NCBI GenBank assembly: GCA_965227155.1
Contig: OZ245731.1
Location: 3,100,001-3,164,000 of the forward strand
Source of the DNA: UBA6059 sp965227155
GTDB lineage: Bacteria > Bacteroidota > Bacteroidia > Cytophagales > Cyclobacteriaceae
Direction of reading: 5' to 3'
DNA: 64,000 nt
Shown here: in pieces, positions 15,874 to 25,275 of the stretch
Layout of the letters: every line of letters starts with the position of its first letter
How positions within the stretch are numbered: position 1 is the stretch's first letter
Position numbers and translations under genes: made by a program
The notes under the pieces: model-generated
Told to the model about the DNA's origin: nothing
The model's database searches: none
Seen by the model: only the letters and a program-made list of their open reading frames with translations

Positions 15874-17145
15874 CTATAGGATTTCACTTTTTTTATAAAT
15901 CTTTAGCATGCTCAGCCTAAGTAAGTTAAGGCAGTAAATAGCGGAGAGCTGAATATTATTGGCTCGCTCTGTACCCAATTGCAACTTTTTAGCGAAAGTC
16001 TCTCCTTTTATGCAACAGGCAATCCATACTGTGCCCACAGGTTTTTCATCTGTACCACCATCAGGCCCGGCCACTCCACTGGTTGCCAAACCCACATCGG
16101 TATTCAACAATTGGCATACATTTTCTGCCATAGTGCGCACAACCGGTTCACTAACTGCTCCATGCGCTTTTAAAGTTTCTTCAGATACACCTAGTTGGTT
16201 CATTTTTACTTCATTGGCATAACTGACCACTGAGCCTTTGAAATACCGGCTGCTACCGGGTACTGAGGTAATCAGATGGGCCAAAAACCCTCCTGAGCAG
16301 CTTTCAGCCGTACCGATAGTCAGGTTTTTAGCCATCAGCTGCTGACCAATATGTGCTTCTATGGTATCCTCATCGTACCCAAATACATAATCCTGGATGA
16401 GGGGCAACAGGCTTTTTACCTGCGATTCGATTTCCTGCTGCAGGGCAGACTTATCCTCTCCAAAGCCCGTAAGCCGCAGCCTCACCTGGCTCAGGCCGGG
16501 CAGATAGGCTAGTTTAATATATGGCGGCAGCTGTTTTTCCCATTCCGCAATAAGCTGAGAAATGATGGTTTCGCCGGTACCGATCGTCCTGATGATTTTA
16601 TGAACAATTACCGGAAATTGAAAGGTGGATTTTAGCAAAGGGATGACTTCCTCGGTTACTATCGCTTTCATTTCGTAGGGTACACCAGGCATGCATATGA
16701 AAATAGTGCCTTCATGCTCCAACCAAATACCGGCAGCTGAGCCGATTCTGTTTTTGACCTTTTTACTCTTTTCAGGAAGATAAGCCTGACGTTTATTAAC
16801 CTCAGTGACCTCTCGCCCTTTACTTGCAAAAACCCGGCAAAGGTCATCATAGGCTGATTCATTAAATACCAATTGCTGATTGGCAAAGGCCGCCAGGGTA
16901 GCAGCCGTGATATCATCGTGGGTGGGCCCAAGACCTCCAGTAACCAATACAATATCGGATGCCTGGGCATGCCTGAATGCGGCTGTAAGGTCAGCAGCAT
17001 CATCACCTACGGTAGTCCTTTTCACGATCCTAATGCCGAGTTGGTCTAGCTGCTGGCTCAACCATCGGGCATTCGTATCTAGTACTTGTCCGTAGAGCAA
17101 TTCATCTCCCACCGTCAATATTTCTGCTTTAACCTCCTTAATCAT
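15874..17145 (-). CDS. cinA: CinA-family protein (nicotinamide-nucleotide amidase)
   Basis: 423 residues, the full two-domain form. The N-terminal domain (about 1-170) is of the MoeA/MogA-like COG1058 type: AEILTVGDELLYGQVLDTNA and VTGGLGPTHDDIT. The C-terminal PncC domain (about 258-410) has AESCSGGFLAHLITSVPGSS and LATSGVAGPDGGTDEKPVGTV-like motifs (only core residues quoted). PncC deamidates NMN to NaMN for NAD recycling; the N-terminal domain can act as an ADP-ribose pyrophosphatase. Single gene. A TATCTTTG element on the minus strand (17172-17179) is a possible -7 promoter box. Confidence 0.93.
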   Translation of the reverse strand: MIKEVKAEILTVGDELLYGQVLDTNARWLSQQLDQLGIRIVKRTTVGDDAADLTAAFRHAQASDIVLVTGGLGPTHDDITAATLAAFANQQLVFNESAYDDLCRVFASKGREVTEVNKRQAYLPEKSKKVKNRIGSAAGIWLEHEGTIFICMPGVPYEMKAIVTEEVIPLLKSTFQFPVIVHKIIRTIGTGETIISQLIAEWEKQLPPYIKLAYLPGLSQVRLRLTGFGEDKSALQQEIESQVKSLLPLIQDYVFGYDEDTIEAHIGQQLMAKNLTIGTAESCSGGFLAHLITSVPGSSRYFKGSVVSYANEVKMNQLGVSEETLKAHGAVSEPVVRTMAENVCQLLNTDVGLATSGVAGPDGGTDEKPVGTVWIACCIKGETFAKKLQLGTERANNIQLSAIYCLNLLRLSMLKIYKKSEIL

Positions 17146-17171
17146 ACCCTGTCCTTTTTCAATTTTGGCTC

Positions 17172-17179
17172 CAAAGATA
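17172..17179 (-). promoter_or_regulatory. Putative -7 promoter element of cinA
   Basis: On the minus strand this reads TATCTTTG, an exact TAnnTTTG match, 27 nt before the cinA ATG. No matching -33 element was seen. Confidence 0.35.
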
Positions 17180-17225
17180 TTTCTAAATACAGTAGCTTAG
17201 TGTGCATAATCTCAAATCTAATCGA

Positions 17226-17948
17226 ATGAAAATACAACAGCTTCTTACGGGCACTTTGTTTGTTGCTATAATGCTCAGCACAGCATGTACCACCCAGCAA
17301 ATTACCCAGGCTCTGGATGATTACCTCAATGAAAAGCCTACAGGCACAGAAGTTTCCGGCGGCTTAAAGGAGGCCCTGATTCAGGGGATAACCAAAGGTG
17401 CTGCAAATGCCGGCCAAACTGATGGCTTCTTTAAAAATCCTTTGATTAAGATCCCTTTCCCCCCGGAGGCTGAAAAAGTTGCCAATACCCTTCGGGATAT
17501 CGGCCTTGGTAACGAGGTAGATAGATTCATTTTGACACTAAACCGAGGTGCTGAAGATGCAGCCAAAGAAGCAGGGCCGATTTTCATCAATGCTATCAAG
17601 CAAATGACGATCCAGGACGCGTGGAGCCTCCTAAGAGGTGATAAAGATGCAGCCACCCAATACCTAAAGCGGACAACAAGTGATGAATTGCGGGCTAAAT
17701 TCAAGCCGGTTATCCAGAATGCACTTAACCAAACCAACGCCACAAAGTATTATGGGGAGCTGGTGACCAGGTACAATACGATACCTTTTGTACAGGATGT
17801 CAACCCTAATCTGGATGATTATGCAACAGAAAAAGCCCTCGAGGGGCTTTTCACGCTTGTTGAAAAAGAGGAAGCCAATATAAGAGAAAACCCTGGTGCT
17901 CGTGCTACCGCACTCATGCGCAAGGTTTTTGGATATGAAGGCTCCTAA
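17226..17948 (+). CDS. DUF4197 lipoprotein
   Basis: 240 residues from the ATG at 17226; an upstream GTG-type start at 17202 would spoil the signal peptide. The lipobox is near LSTAC (about residues 18-22). The body follows the DUF4197 pattern: QGITKGAANAGQTDGFFKNP, IKIPFPPEAEKV, LRDIGLGNEVDRFILTLNRGAEDAAKEA (quoted in parts), AIKQMTIQDAWSLLRGDKDAATQYLKR and the C-terminal RATALMRKVFG. The family is widespread in Proteobacteria and Bacteroidota with no proven function. Single gene, convergent with the small lipoprotein at 17959. Confidence 0.85.
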   Translation: MKIQQLLTGTLFVAIMLSTACTTQQITQALDDYLNEKPTGTEVSGGLKEALIQGITKGAANAGQTDGFFKNPLIKIPFPPEAEKVANTLRDIGLGNEVDRFILTLNRGAEDAAKEAGPIFINAIKQMTIQDAWSLLRGDKDAATQYLKRTTSDELRAKFKPVIQNALNQTNATKYYGELVTRYNTIPFVQDVNPNLDDYATEKALEGLFTLVEKEEANIRENPGARATALMRKVFGYEGS

Positions 17949-17958
17949 AGTTGCTGAA

Positions 17959-18408
17959 TTATCGCATCACATTCACATCAGTAAATGATCCGTTAGTGAC
18001 AGAAATAGTGTTTCCGCTTTGATCGGTAGCTTCAAAGCTGAATGTACCGGAAATTTGGGATTCAGTAAACTTAGTGATGTTAACAGAACCGCTGGTAGAT
18101 TGAAAAACCGTCTGGTTCGGGTCTGTGTAAATGCCTGAGAAACCGTCAGCAGCATCATAAGTGCCTGTAGCATCGCCACTGAAGAGTAATGCAAAAGCAG
18201 AGCCATTTGCATTCCCTGCACCTATTGAAGTTTGTGCACCAACTACAGGTAGAATATCGACCCGGCTATTTCCTGCACCTTCCCAACCACTGCCATCGAT
18301 GGTAGCTGAAAAGTTAAAAGCACCGTCTGGCACGGCATCATCGTCATCTGATCCGCAAGAGGTAGCAAACCAAAGCACTGCTATTAGAAGTAAGGATGTA
18401 AGTTTCAT
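17959..18408 (-). CDS. Small lipoprotein, DUF6252-like
   Basis: 149 residues. Signal peptide with lipobox ATSC (C18) followed by an acidic GSDDDD stretch, a typical surface-export-compatible lipoprotein start in Bacteroidota. The remainder is a beta-rich domain with an N-terminal FSATIDGSGWEG motif and a C-terminal ISGTFSFEATDQSGNTISVT strand pair, which resembles the DUF6252 family. Function unknown. Single gene, convergent with the DUF4197 lipoprotein with a 10-nt gap. Confidence 0.75.
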   Translation of the reverse strand: MKLTSLLLIAVLWFATSCGSDDDDAVPDGAFNFSATIDGSGWEGAGNSRVDILPVVGAQTSIGAGNANGSAFALLFSGDATGTYDAADGFSGIYTDPNQTVFQSTSGSVNITKFTESQISGTFSFEATDQSGNTISVTNGSFTDVNVMR

Positions 18409-18562
18409 GATTTTTTTTGAGATAAAATTGTAATTTCCTTAGCTCTGATGGTATACCCTATATTGGGTATTCTGTTTTAAGTAGGCAGGGGTAAGTCTTT
18501 ACTGCAACTAAAAATCAAGTAGGAATTCAGGCTTTGCGCATGCTTTTGCCTATTTTAGACCC

Positions 18563-18670
18563 ATGGAAGATATTCTTAATTGGGACGGAAGAACTTGGTG
18601 GTTGGCCATATTTGTAATCCTCACAATATGGCTCACTGCACGAACCTTTAGAAACAAACCTGAGGCATAA
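18563..18670 (+). CDS. Possible 35-residue single-span membrane peptide
   Basis: ATG to TAA, 35 residues: an acidic, Trp-containing N-terminus (MEDILNWDGRTWW), one hydrophobic helix (LAIFVILTIWLTA) and a basic tail. The pattern fits a small membrane protein, and no other gene occupies the 307-nt gap between 18408 and 18716. No clear promoter or ribosome-binding site is visible, so it could be a chance frame. Confidence 0.3.
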   Translation: MEDILNWDGRTWWLAIFVILTIWLTARTFRNKPEA

Positions 18671-18715
18671 TCAAATAGCTTCATTGTCTGGTAACCAAAA
18701 AAGCACCGAAGAATT

Positions 18716-21700
18716 TTATCGCAGAATCAGTTTTTGAGTGGTAACCACATCATTTCTTCCAGTAATCTGAAGGATATAGGTACCCCGTTGAAAGGATGCA
18801 ATATTGAGATTCATTATGGATCGATTGGGTAACCATTCCTTCAATAATCTACCCTCTAAAGTCAATAGCCGTACATTTTTTAGTAAGTATTCAGCAGCTA
18901 TGGTAATTCGTTCATTACCGGGATTGGGATAAATATTAATAGCTGGTGCGGTTGATTTCACTGCAGTTACTTCCACTACATTGTACAGTAAAGTATCGGT
19001 ACTGGAACAGCCCTGGTCATTTTGCGATACCAAAACTACCTCATATGTACCCGGCTCATTGAAAAACAGCGTTGGATTTGGCACTGACTCTATAAATTCA
19101 CCATCGATCCACCATTGCCAGCTTGTTGCATCCTCATGGGTACTGCTAAACCGGACTTGTCGTGAATCTTCAAGCACCAATTGGTCAGGTTCAGCAACAA
19201 TTTCATTTTCAAACGATTCAACTGTGATTGTCCAGGGCACAGGCTCGCTGGGAACTAGTTCACTGATCGAACTCACATATAGTGTAGTCTGCTCAGGAAG
19301 GTTATCTGCTTTAAGTGCAAATCCTTTATCCAAAATCTGTTGAGCCTCTTCATCCTCATAAAAAATATATGGACCAGACTGAGTAGGCAGCCTGATGCTA
19401 ATATTATCGCTGGTGCAAATAGCAGTATCCTGAATTATAGGGTTGGGTGAGACCTCCGGATAGATAATTCGGTCCTGACTGATAGCGCAATCAAAATCCT
19501 CATTGATCAAAGTTTGCGTAATGTTCAGATCAGCATGACCATCCCATATAAAATTAGGATTTCGATCTGCATAATCGAGACCATTGATGCGCCAGCTGAC
19601 TACATCAGCATTAACTGATTGGTCTACGATCTGCAGTGTTCGATCATTCGATAGATCGAGCGTATCGTGCTGAATGCTAAATCCGGGGGTAATCGGATAG
19701 GCAGAAAATGATAGGGTAGCCGGCAGGCTTTCAACCTGACCCACTACCCGGGTGATCAAGAAGCTGGTATCAGCCATTGGCTGAAATATCAATTCTACTC
19801 CTGAAAACAATAGTTTCGAAGGATTTTGAATATCGTATAGTCTGAACTGCTCTAATTCAGCAGGATTAAAAGTGACCGATGTGCCAGGGCAAAAGCTTTC
19901 AGGTACTAATGATGGTCGCTCCGGCCTTTGTACCACCACAATATTTTTTGATGCCTGAGCCTGGCATCCTTGAAATGAGGTAGCAGTGAGTTGTACTGTA
20001 TAGGTTCCAGGGTTGTTGTAAAGGGTTGAAGGATTTTCCTGCGTACCACCAAGTCCATTCCCAAATTGCCAGGTGTACTGGCTGCCACCTGTGCTATTGT
20101 TTGTAAAACTCACGGATGCCACACCTTCATCATCAAGGTAGAATGTGTCAGCAATGGTCTGGAAGTCAGCGGCAACCGGGTCGATACTGACGGTCACGCG
20201 CCTGATATCTCCTATATAGCTGCTATCCATATTGGTAATGAAATATGTTTTCGGGGAAGTAATGTCCTCGATTTGGAAATCATTGCCGGTATGAATCAAA
20301 TTGGTTAGTGACAGATCATCGTAAAAATGGAAACTAGTACCTGATGCGATACTGATTGTAGCATCACCATTGAAACAGGCCGTGTCAGCACTAAGGATAG
20401 GAGGATTTTGCATAAATTGGTTATACCTGCTTGCTGCCTCTTTTTTGATCTCAAGTAAAGTGGATTCAGAGGTAGCAACTGGAAGTACAAAAGCAATTTT
20501 TTGGCTGGCAAAAGGTGCCAATTGACCCAGGTTTCCGGTTAATACGGCTGCTACATTATTGATACCCGCCTGAGCATTACTAAAACCACCAGAAAGTATT
20601 TGCCGTTTCAGTGAATCCGGGAAAATATTCTTGAGATCAGCTTCCTGATCTACCTGTGTTTTAATGTCGAGCGCTGCAAAATTGGTAGTCTGGTTTGTGG
20701 CTAAGGCAGCTCCAGCAAACATAGAACTTTGAGTGTCATGGGTGATCATCATTTTTTCCTGAGCAATGCTTTTGACAAGGTTTTCTGCAGGGAAGCCAAG
20801 GTCATAATCCACAAAAAGTCCGGCAGTGAGGTTATTGATGTTGGTACCTGAATTATTGATAATGCGATATTCCAATACAATGGCATTGAGATCATCCCAG
20901 CCAAGTGTCTTTTGCTCTATGCGCAGGTTATGCTCGGTGATATCTTCATATATCGTTTCAATATAGAGGTCTACCCCAGGCTGATCCTGAAAATCAAAGG
21001 ACTGGAGCGCCTTAAAATCCTGGTTTTTGGTGGCCATAATCAGATCGCTGACCACATTATCAGCCAAAAACTCATTATTGCCCAACATCAGGCCCATCGA
21101 TTGAGCGATCGGCTGATTTTGATAACGAAACCCTACACCTTCCCTGTAGCCGGATGCAGCATAGCCCAGGCTCCCGTCATTAACGATTGTAAGCGTTAGG
21201 TCAGCCGTATGTGCATTGTAATAGCGATTATTAACTGGTATCCCAACGTACTGTATGTCAGTGTAGCTTTGGCCATTATACCTAATATCCAATTGTAATT
21301 CAGCTTCGAAGGGCACATTGTCACCCAATACTATTCTGATTGGGAATAGTCCATTTTCCAATGTGTCAAATGGGGCTATATTACCAAGGGATAATGTATT
21401 GTCCAGGATTTTTACATCATCGAGTGAAGGTGTCAGGGTAACCTGCACATTTTCAGCCAGGGCGAGGTAATTCACAAATGCACCCTGCAGCATAATGGTA
21501 TCGCCAGAATAGCAGTTTTGATCACCACCACATTGATAGGTAAAATTGATCATCCGTACCGATGGTGAAAGGTCGTTGCCCACGGCTTTTTGCGCATTTA
21601 AGCGACCGCTTCCCAATCTCCCGAGGTATTGACTGTTATTGCCGATTTGGTAAATGGGATCGGTACTCAACCTTAGTTTTTCAATGATCTGAGGGGCACT

Positions 21701-22870
21701 CAATGATGGGAACTGATCCCTCACCAGGGCTGCCACCCCGGCTACAATAGGTGCCGCATACGAGGAGCCTGACTCATTAACATATCGGTTATTGTTGTTG
21801 GTGGTATAAATGCCCGTGCCTGGAGCCACAAGGTCAATATTGTAGCTGTATGTTGCTCCAGGGGCCTTTTGATCATTGGGATCTGTAAAACCCACCGACA
21901 GTACATTATCATAGGAGGCCGGGTAAAAATCAAGCTGCGCATTGGTATTGCCAGCTGCAGCTACTATCACTACGTCTTTTTCAAGAGCAGCATAGTTGAT
22001 GATATCCTGGTTGAAAAAAGAATAGTTGGAGGTGCTGCCCCATGAAAGGTTCATTACATCCACACCCATATCAGCGGCATAAATAATCGCTTCATAGCTG
22101 TTGAATGATATGCCCGTTTCTGACCTGAATATCTTAATAGGCAATATCTGGCAATCATAGCATAACCCTGCCATACCCACATTATTGTTGCCACTGGCGG
22201 AGTGAATGCCCGCTACTTTGGTGCCGTGGCTGCTTTCATCAGCAGTGGGATTATTATCATTATCGGCCATATCCCAGCCCTGATAATCATCCACATAGCC
22301 ATTACCATCATCATCTAAGCCATTGATAGGATCATCTGTATTGGTGTAGATGTTGTTCACCAGATCCTCGTGATTAGGGTCAATACCTGTATCGATACTG
22401 GCGATAAGAATATCTGGTCTGCCTGTGGTAATGGCCCATGCGTCATAGGCTTTGATTTTTTCCAGGTAATGTTGGTTGGCACCAGGCTGTGCTGCCGGAT
22501 CATTGGGGATGGCCAATGGCCTCACGCCATATAGAGGCTCCGCATATTCCACATTTGCATATTGCTCAAGTGCAGTAAGTGCACTATCCAGATCAGCACT
22601 TTCATTAAGGTCTATGTAATAGATGCCTTCCAGGTATTTGCTAGGGAGAATCCTTGCAGAAGGACTGCCATACACGAGTTTGTTTACAGAAACACCTGGC
22701 GCAGCCTTTAATTGATCGATAGTGATAAATGCACCTGCATTTCTGGTATTTGTATTTTGCGCCTTCAGCTTTACGACCAATCTGGTCGGGTGAATTAACT
22801 GCGCGCTGGTCAATAGCGGCATGAAGCACAGCCAACCAAGAAAAGCCGATTTGATAAAAGCGCCACCCAT
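18716..22870 (-). CDS. Secreted subtilisin-like serine protease with PKD domain and type IX secretion signal
   Basis: 1384 residues from the ATG at 22870; the frame extends to 22972, but the signal peptide (ending LLTSAQ) starts here. The S8 catalytic domain spans about 150-470 with D160 (ASIDTGID), H215 (SSHGTKVAG) and S370 (SGSSYAAP). A large beta-rich middle region follows, with a PKD domain near 990-1070 (WQFGNGLGGTQENPST...GTYTVQLTATSFQGC, in parts) and a second PKD-like repeat near 1260. The last 80 residues are a T9SS type-A sorting domain (INIYPNPGNERI...GTYILQITG...QKLILR). It should be exported by the type IX system and anchored or released. Lies 10 nt after the SDR gene. Confidence 0.92.
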   Translation of the reverse strand: MGGAFIKSAFLGWLCFMPLLTSAQLIHPTRLVVKLKAQNTNTRNAGAFITIDQLKAAPGVSVNKLVYGSPSARILPSKYLEGIYYIDLNESADLDSALTALEQYANVEYAEPLYGVRPLAIPNDPAAQPGANQHYLEKIKAYDAWAITTGRPDILIASIDTGIDPNHEDLVNNIYTNTDDPINGLDDDGNGYVDDYQGWDMADNDNNPTADESSHGTKVAGIHSASGNNNVGMAGLCYDCQILPIKIFRSETGISFNSYEAIIYAADMGVDVMNLSWGSTSNYSFFNQDIINYAALEKDVVIVAAAGNTNAQLDFYPASYDNVLSVGFTDPNDQKAPGATYSYNIDLVAPGTGIYTTNNNNRYVNESGSSYAAPIVAGVAALVRDQFPSLSAPQIIEKLRLSTDPIYQIGNNSQYLGRLGSGRLNAQKAVGNDLSPSVRMINFTYQCGGDQNCYSGDTIMLQGAFVNYLALAENVQVTLTPSLDDVKILDNTLSLGNIAPFDTLENGLFPIRIVLGDNVPFEAELQLDIRYNGQSYTDIQYVGIPVNNRYYNAHTADLTLTIVNDGSLGYAASGYREGVGFRYQNQPIAQSMGLMLGNNEFLADNVVSDLIMATKNQDFKALQSFDFQDQPGVDLYIETIYEDITEHNLRIEQKTLGWDDLNAIVLEYRIINNSGTNINNLTAGLFVDYDLGFPAENLVKSIAQEKMMITHDTQSSMFAGAALATNQTTNFAALDIKTQVDQEADLKNIFPDSLKRQILSGGFSNAQAGINNVAAVLTGNLGQLAPFASQKIAFVLPVATSESTLLEIKKEAASRYNQFMQNPPILSADTACFNGDATISIASGTSFHFYDDLSLTNLIHTGNDFQIEDITSPKTYFITNMDSSYIGDIRRVTVSIDPVAADFQTIADTFYLDDEGVASVSFTNNSTGGSQYTWQFGNGLGGTQENPSTLYNNPGTYTVQLTATSFQGCQAQASKNIVVVQRPERPSLVPESFCPGTSVTFNPAELEQFRLYDIQNPSKLLFSGVELIFQPMADTSFLITRVVGQVESLPATLSFSAYPITPGFSIQHDTLDLSNDRTLQIVDQSVNADVVSWRINGLDYADRNPNFIWDGHADLNITQTLINEDFDCAISQDRIIYPEVSPNPIIQDTAICTSDNISIRLPTQSGPYIFYEDEEAQQILDKGFALKADNLPEQTTLYVSSISELVPSEPVPWTITVESFENEIVAEPDQLVLEDSRQVRFSSTHEDATSWQWWIDGEFIESVPNPTLFFNEPGTYEVVLVSQNDQGCSSTDTLLYNVVEVTAVKSTAPAINIYPNPGNERITIAAEYLLKNVRLLTLEGRLLKEWLPNRSIMNLNIASFQRGTYILQITGRNDVVTTQKLILR

Positions 22871-22880
22871 AGCATCACAG

Positions 22881-23681
22881 CTAGGTATTTTTGATTTTAT
22901 TGATGAACGAACGGTACAGTGCAGGGAAAAATTTGAAGATAAAGCGCCCGAAATGCTCTTTACTGCCTGCAATAAACACCTGCGCTTCCTTGTTTTTGAT
23001 GGCTTTCACAATTCTTGCTGCGCAGGCATCCACAGGAATTCCTTTTTCCTGTGCCTCACCCATTTTGTTGAACTTATTGCCATCGCCGGTCAGGGCATTT
23101 ACAGTAATGTTGGTTTGAATGAAGCCTGGTGATATAATGGTGGTCGTAATATTGTGTTTTTCTATTTCGGCCCTTAGCGAGTTGTAGAAACCCTGCACTG
23201 CATGCTTAGAACCACAATATGCTGTGCGCAACGGTGTACCGAGCACACCTGCCACACTACTGATGACCACCTGATGACCTGATTTGCGTTTGATCATGGC
23301 CGGCAATGTATATTTCGTCAGGGCTACAGCACCGAAATAATTCACTTCCATAATTCTCCTGTCGACAGAAAGGTCAGTTTCTTCAGCCAGGGCCCTTTGA
23401 CTGATGCCACCATTGTTGATCAGAATATCAACTTGACCAAAGAGCTTCTCTGCTTCTGCAGCTTTTGCTTTGAGTTCATCCTGATTGGTCAGGTCAACGG
23501 GAAGTATTTTTATCTGTTCATCATCAGCATTGCATTGCTGCTTTACACGCTCTAGCTCTGCTGTTCTTCGTGCCGAAATAACAAGCTTGCATCCTTCCTG
23601 AAAAAGCGCTTTTGTCAAAGCCTCACCAATTCCTGATGATGCACCGGTGATCCATACAACCTTGTTCTTCAATGAACTCAT
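22881..23681 (-). CDS. Short-chain dehydrogenase/reductase
   Basis: 266 residues. Classical SDR: the cofactor loop TGASSGIGEAL near residue 13, NNGGISQRA (the NNAG-like motif), the catalytic serine in VISSVAGVLG, and YxxxK as YCGSKHAVQGF. The C-terminal extension ends in a basic, hydrophobic stretch resembling DHRS7-type SDRs, which act on lipids or steroids, but the substrate is unknown. The next gene downstream on the same strand, the S8 protease, starts 10 nt after its stop. Cytoplasmic or membrane-associated. Confidence 0.9.
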   Translation of the reverse strand: MSSLKNKVVWITGASSGIGEALTKALFQEGCKLVISARRTAELERVKQQCNADDEQIKILPVDLTNQDELKAKAAEAEKLFGQVDILINNGGISQRALAEETDLSVDRRIMEVNYFGAVALTKYTLPAMIKRKSGHQVVISSVAGVLGTPLRTAYCGSKHAVQGFYNSLRAEIEKHNITTTIISPGFIQTNITVNALTGDGNKFNKMGEAQEKGIPVDACAARIVKAIKNKEAQVFIAGSKEHFGRFIFKFFPALYRSFINKIKNT

Positions 23682-23857
23682 AGCAATGCTTTAGATATAT
23701 CTATTTTGTTAATTTATCTAATAGAATTCGATAGCGTATCTCCACCAACCAGAATTATAGAAGAAATAGCTTTTAAGAACCCATTTCTTGACATATGTAA
23801 TTAATTCTGTCAAATTAGAATTAAGAAAGTTAATAAATCAAAGCAACTGTTGGATGA

Positions 23858-24358
23858 TCATTTGCGATCATAAACCACATAATCAAAAGCAAAGGCATGT
23901 TTTTCATCTTGAGTATGGTGTACTCGCGATGTTTCATCCCATTGGCTTTTATCCCATTCCGGAAAATATGTATCTCCTGAAGGGCTGCCTTGTATTTCAG
24001 TGATGTACATTCTGTCGGCTATTTCGAGACCCATAGCATAGATTTCCCCACCTCCTATGATGAATATTTCTTCATGTTCATCTTTTTTAGCTTCTTCGAC
24101 AGCTTTTTCCAATGAATGAACTATAGTCGCCCCTTTAGCCACGTAATCATCCCGACGGGTTATTATAATATTTTTTCGTCCTGGTAATGGCTGCCATTTG
24201 TGGGGTATTGACTCCCAATTTTTACGGCCCATAATCACCGGCTTCCCCTTGGTGGTTTCTTTAAAATAGCGCATATCGTCAGGCAGATGCCATGCCAGGT
24301 CATTGTTTTTGCCAATGACACCATTTTCCGCCACCGCCACAATCATTGAAATAATCAT
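23858..24358 (-). CDS. folA: Dihydrofolate reductase
   Basis: 166 residues. It reduces dihydrofolate to tetrahydrofolate with NADPH. MIISMIVAVAENGVIGKNNDLAWHLPDDMRYF (quoted in parts) carries the substrate aspartate region LPDDM; VIMGRKNWESIP and IIGGGEIYAMGL are the cofactor-binding blocks. The frame is open to 24412, but the ATG at 24358 overlaps the fmt stop as ATGA and gives the family start. Third gene of the coupled namZ-fmt-folA set. Confidence 0.94.
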   Translation of the reverse strand: MIISMIVAVAENGVIGKNNDLAWHLPDDMRYFKETTKGKPVIMGRKNWESIPHKWQPLPGRKNIIITRRDDYVAKGATIVHSLEKAVEEAKKDEHEEIFIIGGGEIYAMGLEIADRMYITEIQGSPSGDTYFPEWDKSQWDETSRVHHTQDEKHAFAFDYVVYDRK

Positions 24359-25275
24359 AATGTGTTTCCTCTTAAGAATTCCTGAATTCCCATTTTCTTT
24401 TTGCCTTCCCACTGTAGCACATCTACAGAAATCCTATGGTCTCCGGTATGAAAATGAAGAAAAGATTTTCCATCTGTCTCCATTGCCCCCGGTTCCTTAG
24501 TTGAAGGCTTCTCAACAAGAGAAACATCAAAAAGCTTCACCTGTTTATCATTAATTTTAGTCCAGGCTGTAGGGAATGGATTTAGCCCACGCACAAAATT
24601 TCTGATGTTTTCGGCAGAGTTGTTCCAGTCTACTTCGCAGGTTTCTTTGAATATTTTGGGAGCGGGCTTCAGATTGCCTGATTCTTCCTGTGGGATTTGA
24701 GGGTAGTTGCCTTCTTCTACTGCATTGACAGTTTTTAAAACCAGCTTAGCCCCTTTATGCATCAACCTTTCATAAACTGCACCTGTTGTATCTGTAGGGC
24801 TGATGGGTTCCTTTTCCTGAAAAATGATACTACCGGTATCAATTTCATGCTTCAGGAAGAAGGTAGTAACGCCGGTCTCCTCTTCTCCATTGATTACCGC
24901 CCAATGGATGGGTGCTGCTCCCCGGTATTGTGGTAGTAGAGAAGCATGGAGGTTGAAGGTGCCTTTGGGGGGCATATTCCAGACGGCTTCCGGCAACATC
25001 CTAAAAGCTACAACCACCTGTAAATCGGCCCGTAAATTCGAGAGTTCGTTTTGGAAATTTTCGTCTTTGAGGTTGGTTGGTTGGAGTATATTGAGGTTTT
25101 GGGATAATGCATACTCCTTCACCGGGCTCATCGCGAGCTTTTTGCCCCGTCCTTTTGGTTTATCCGGTGCTGTTAGCACACCAACTACATTGATTCCATG
25201 CTCAACAAGAATTTGTAAACTGGGCACCGCAAACTCCGGTGTACCCATAAAAACCACACGCATTCCACTCATCAT
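24355..25275 (-). CDS. fmt: Methionyl-tRNA formyltransferase
   Basis: 306 residues. It formylates Met-tRNA(fMet) for initiation, using 10-formyl-tetrahydrofolate. Motifs: VVFMGTPEFAVPSL at the N-terminus, NLHASLLPQYRGAAPI with the catalytic Asn/His, and ETGVTTFFLKHEIDTG. The ATG at 25275 overlaps the namZ stop as ATGA; MRVVF at 25263 is an alternative start. Its stop overlaps folA in the same way. Pairing with folA makes metabolic sense, since both depend on the folate pool. Confidence 0.95.
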   Translation of the reverse strand: MMSGMRVVFMGTPEFAVPSLQILVEHGINVVGVLTAPDKPKGRGKKLAMSPVKEYALSQNLNILQPTNLKDENFQNELSNLRADLQVVVAFRMLPEAVWNMPPKGTFNLHASLLPQYRGAAPIHWAVINGEEETGVTTFFLKHEIDTGSIIFQEKEPISPTDTTGAVYERLMHKGAKLVLKTVNAVEEGNYPQIPQEESGNLKPAPKIFKETCEVDWNNSAENIRNFVRGLNPFPTAWTKINDKQVKLFDVSLVEKPSTKEPGAMETDGKSFLHFHTGDHRISVDVLQWEGKKKMGIQEFLRGNTL

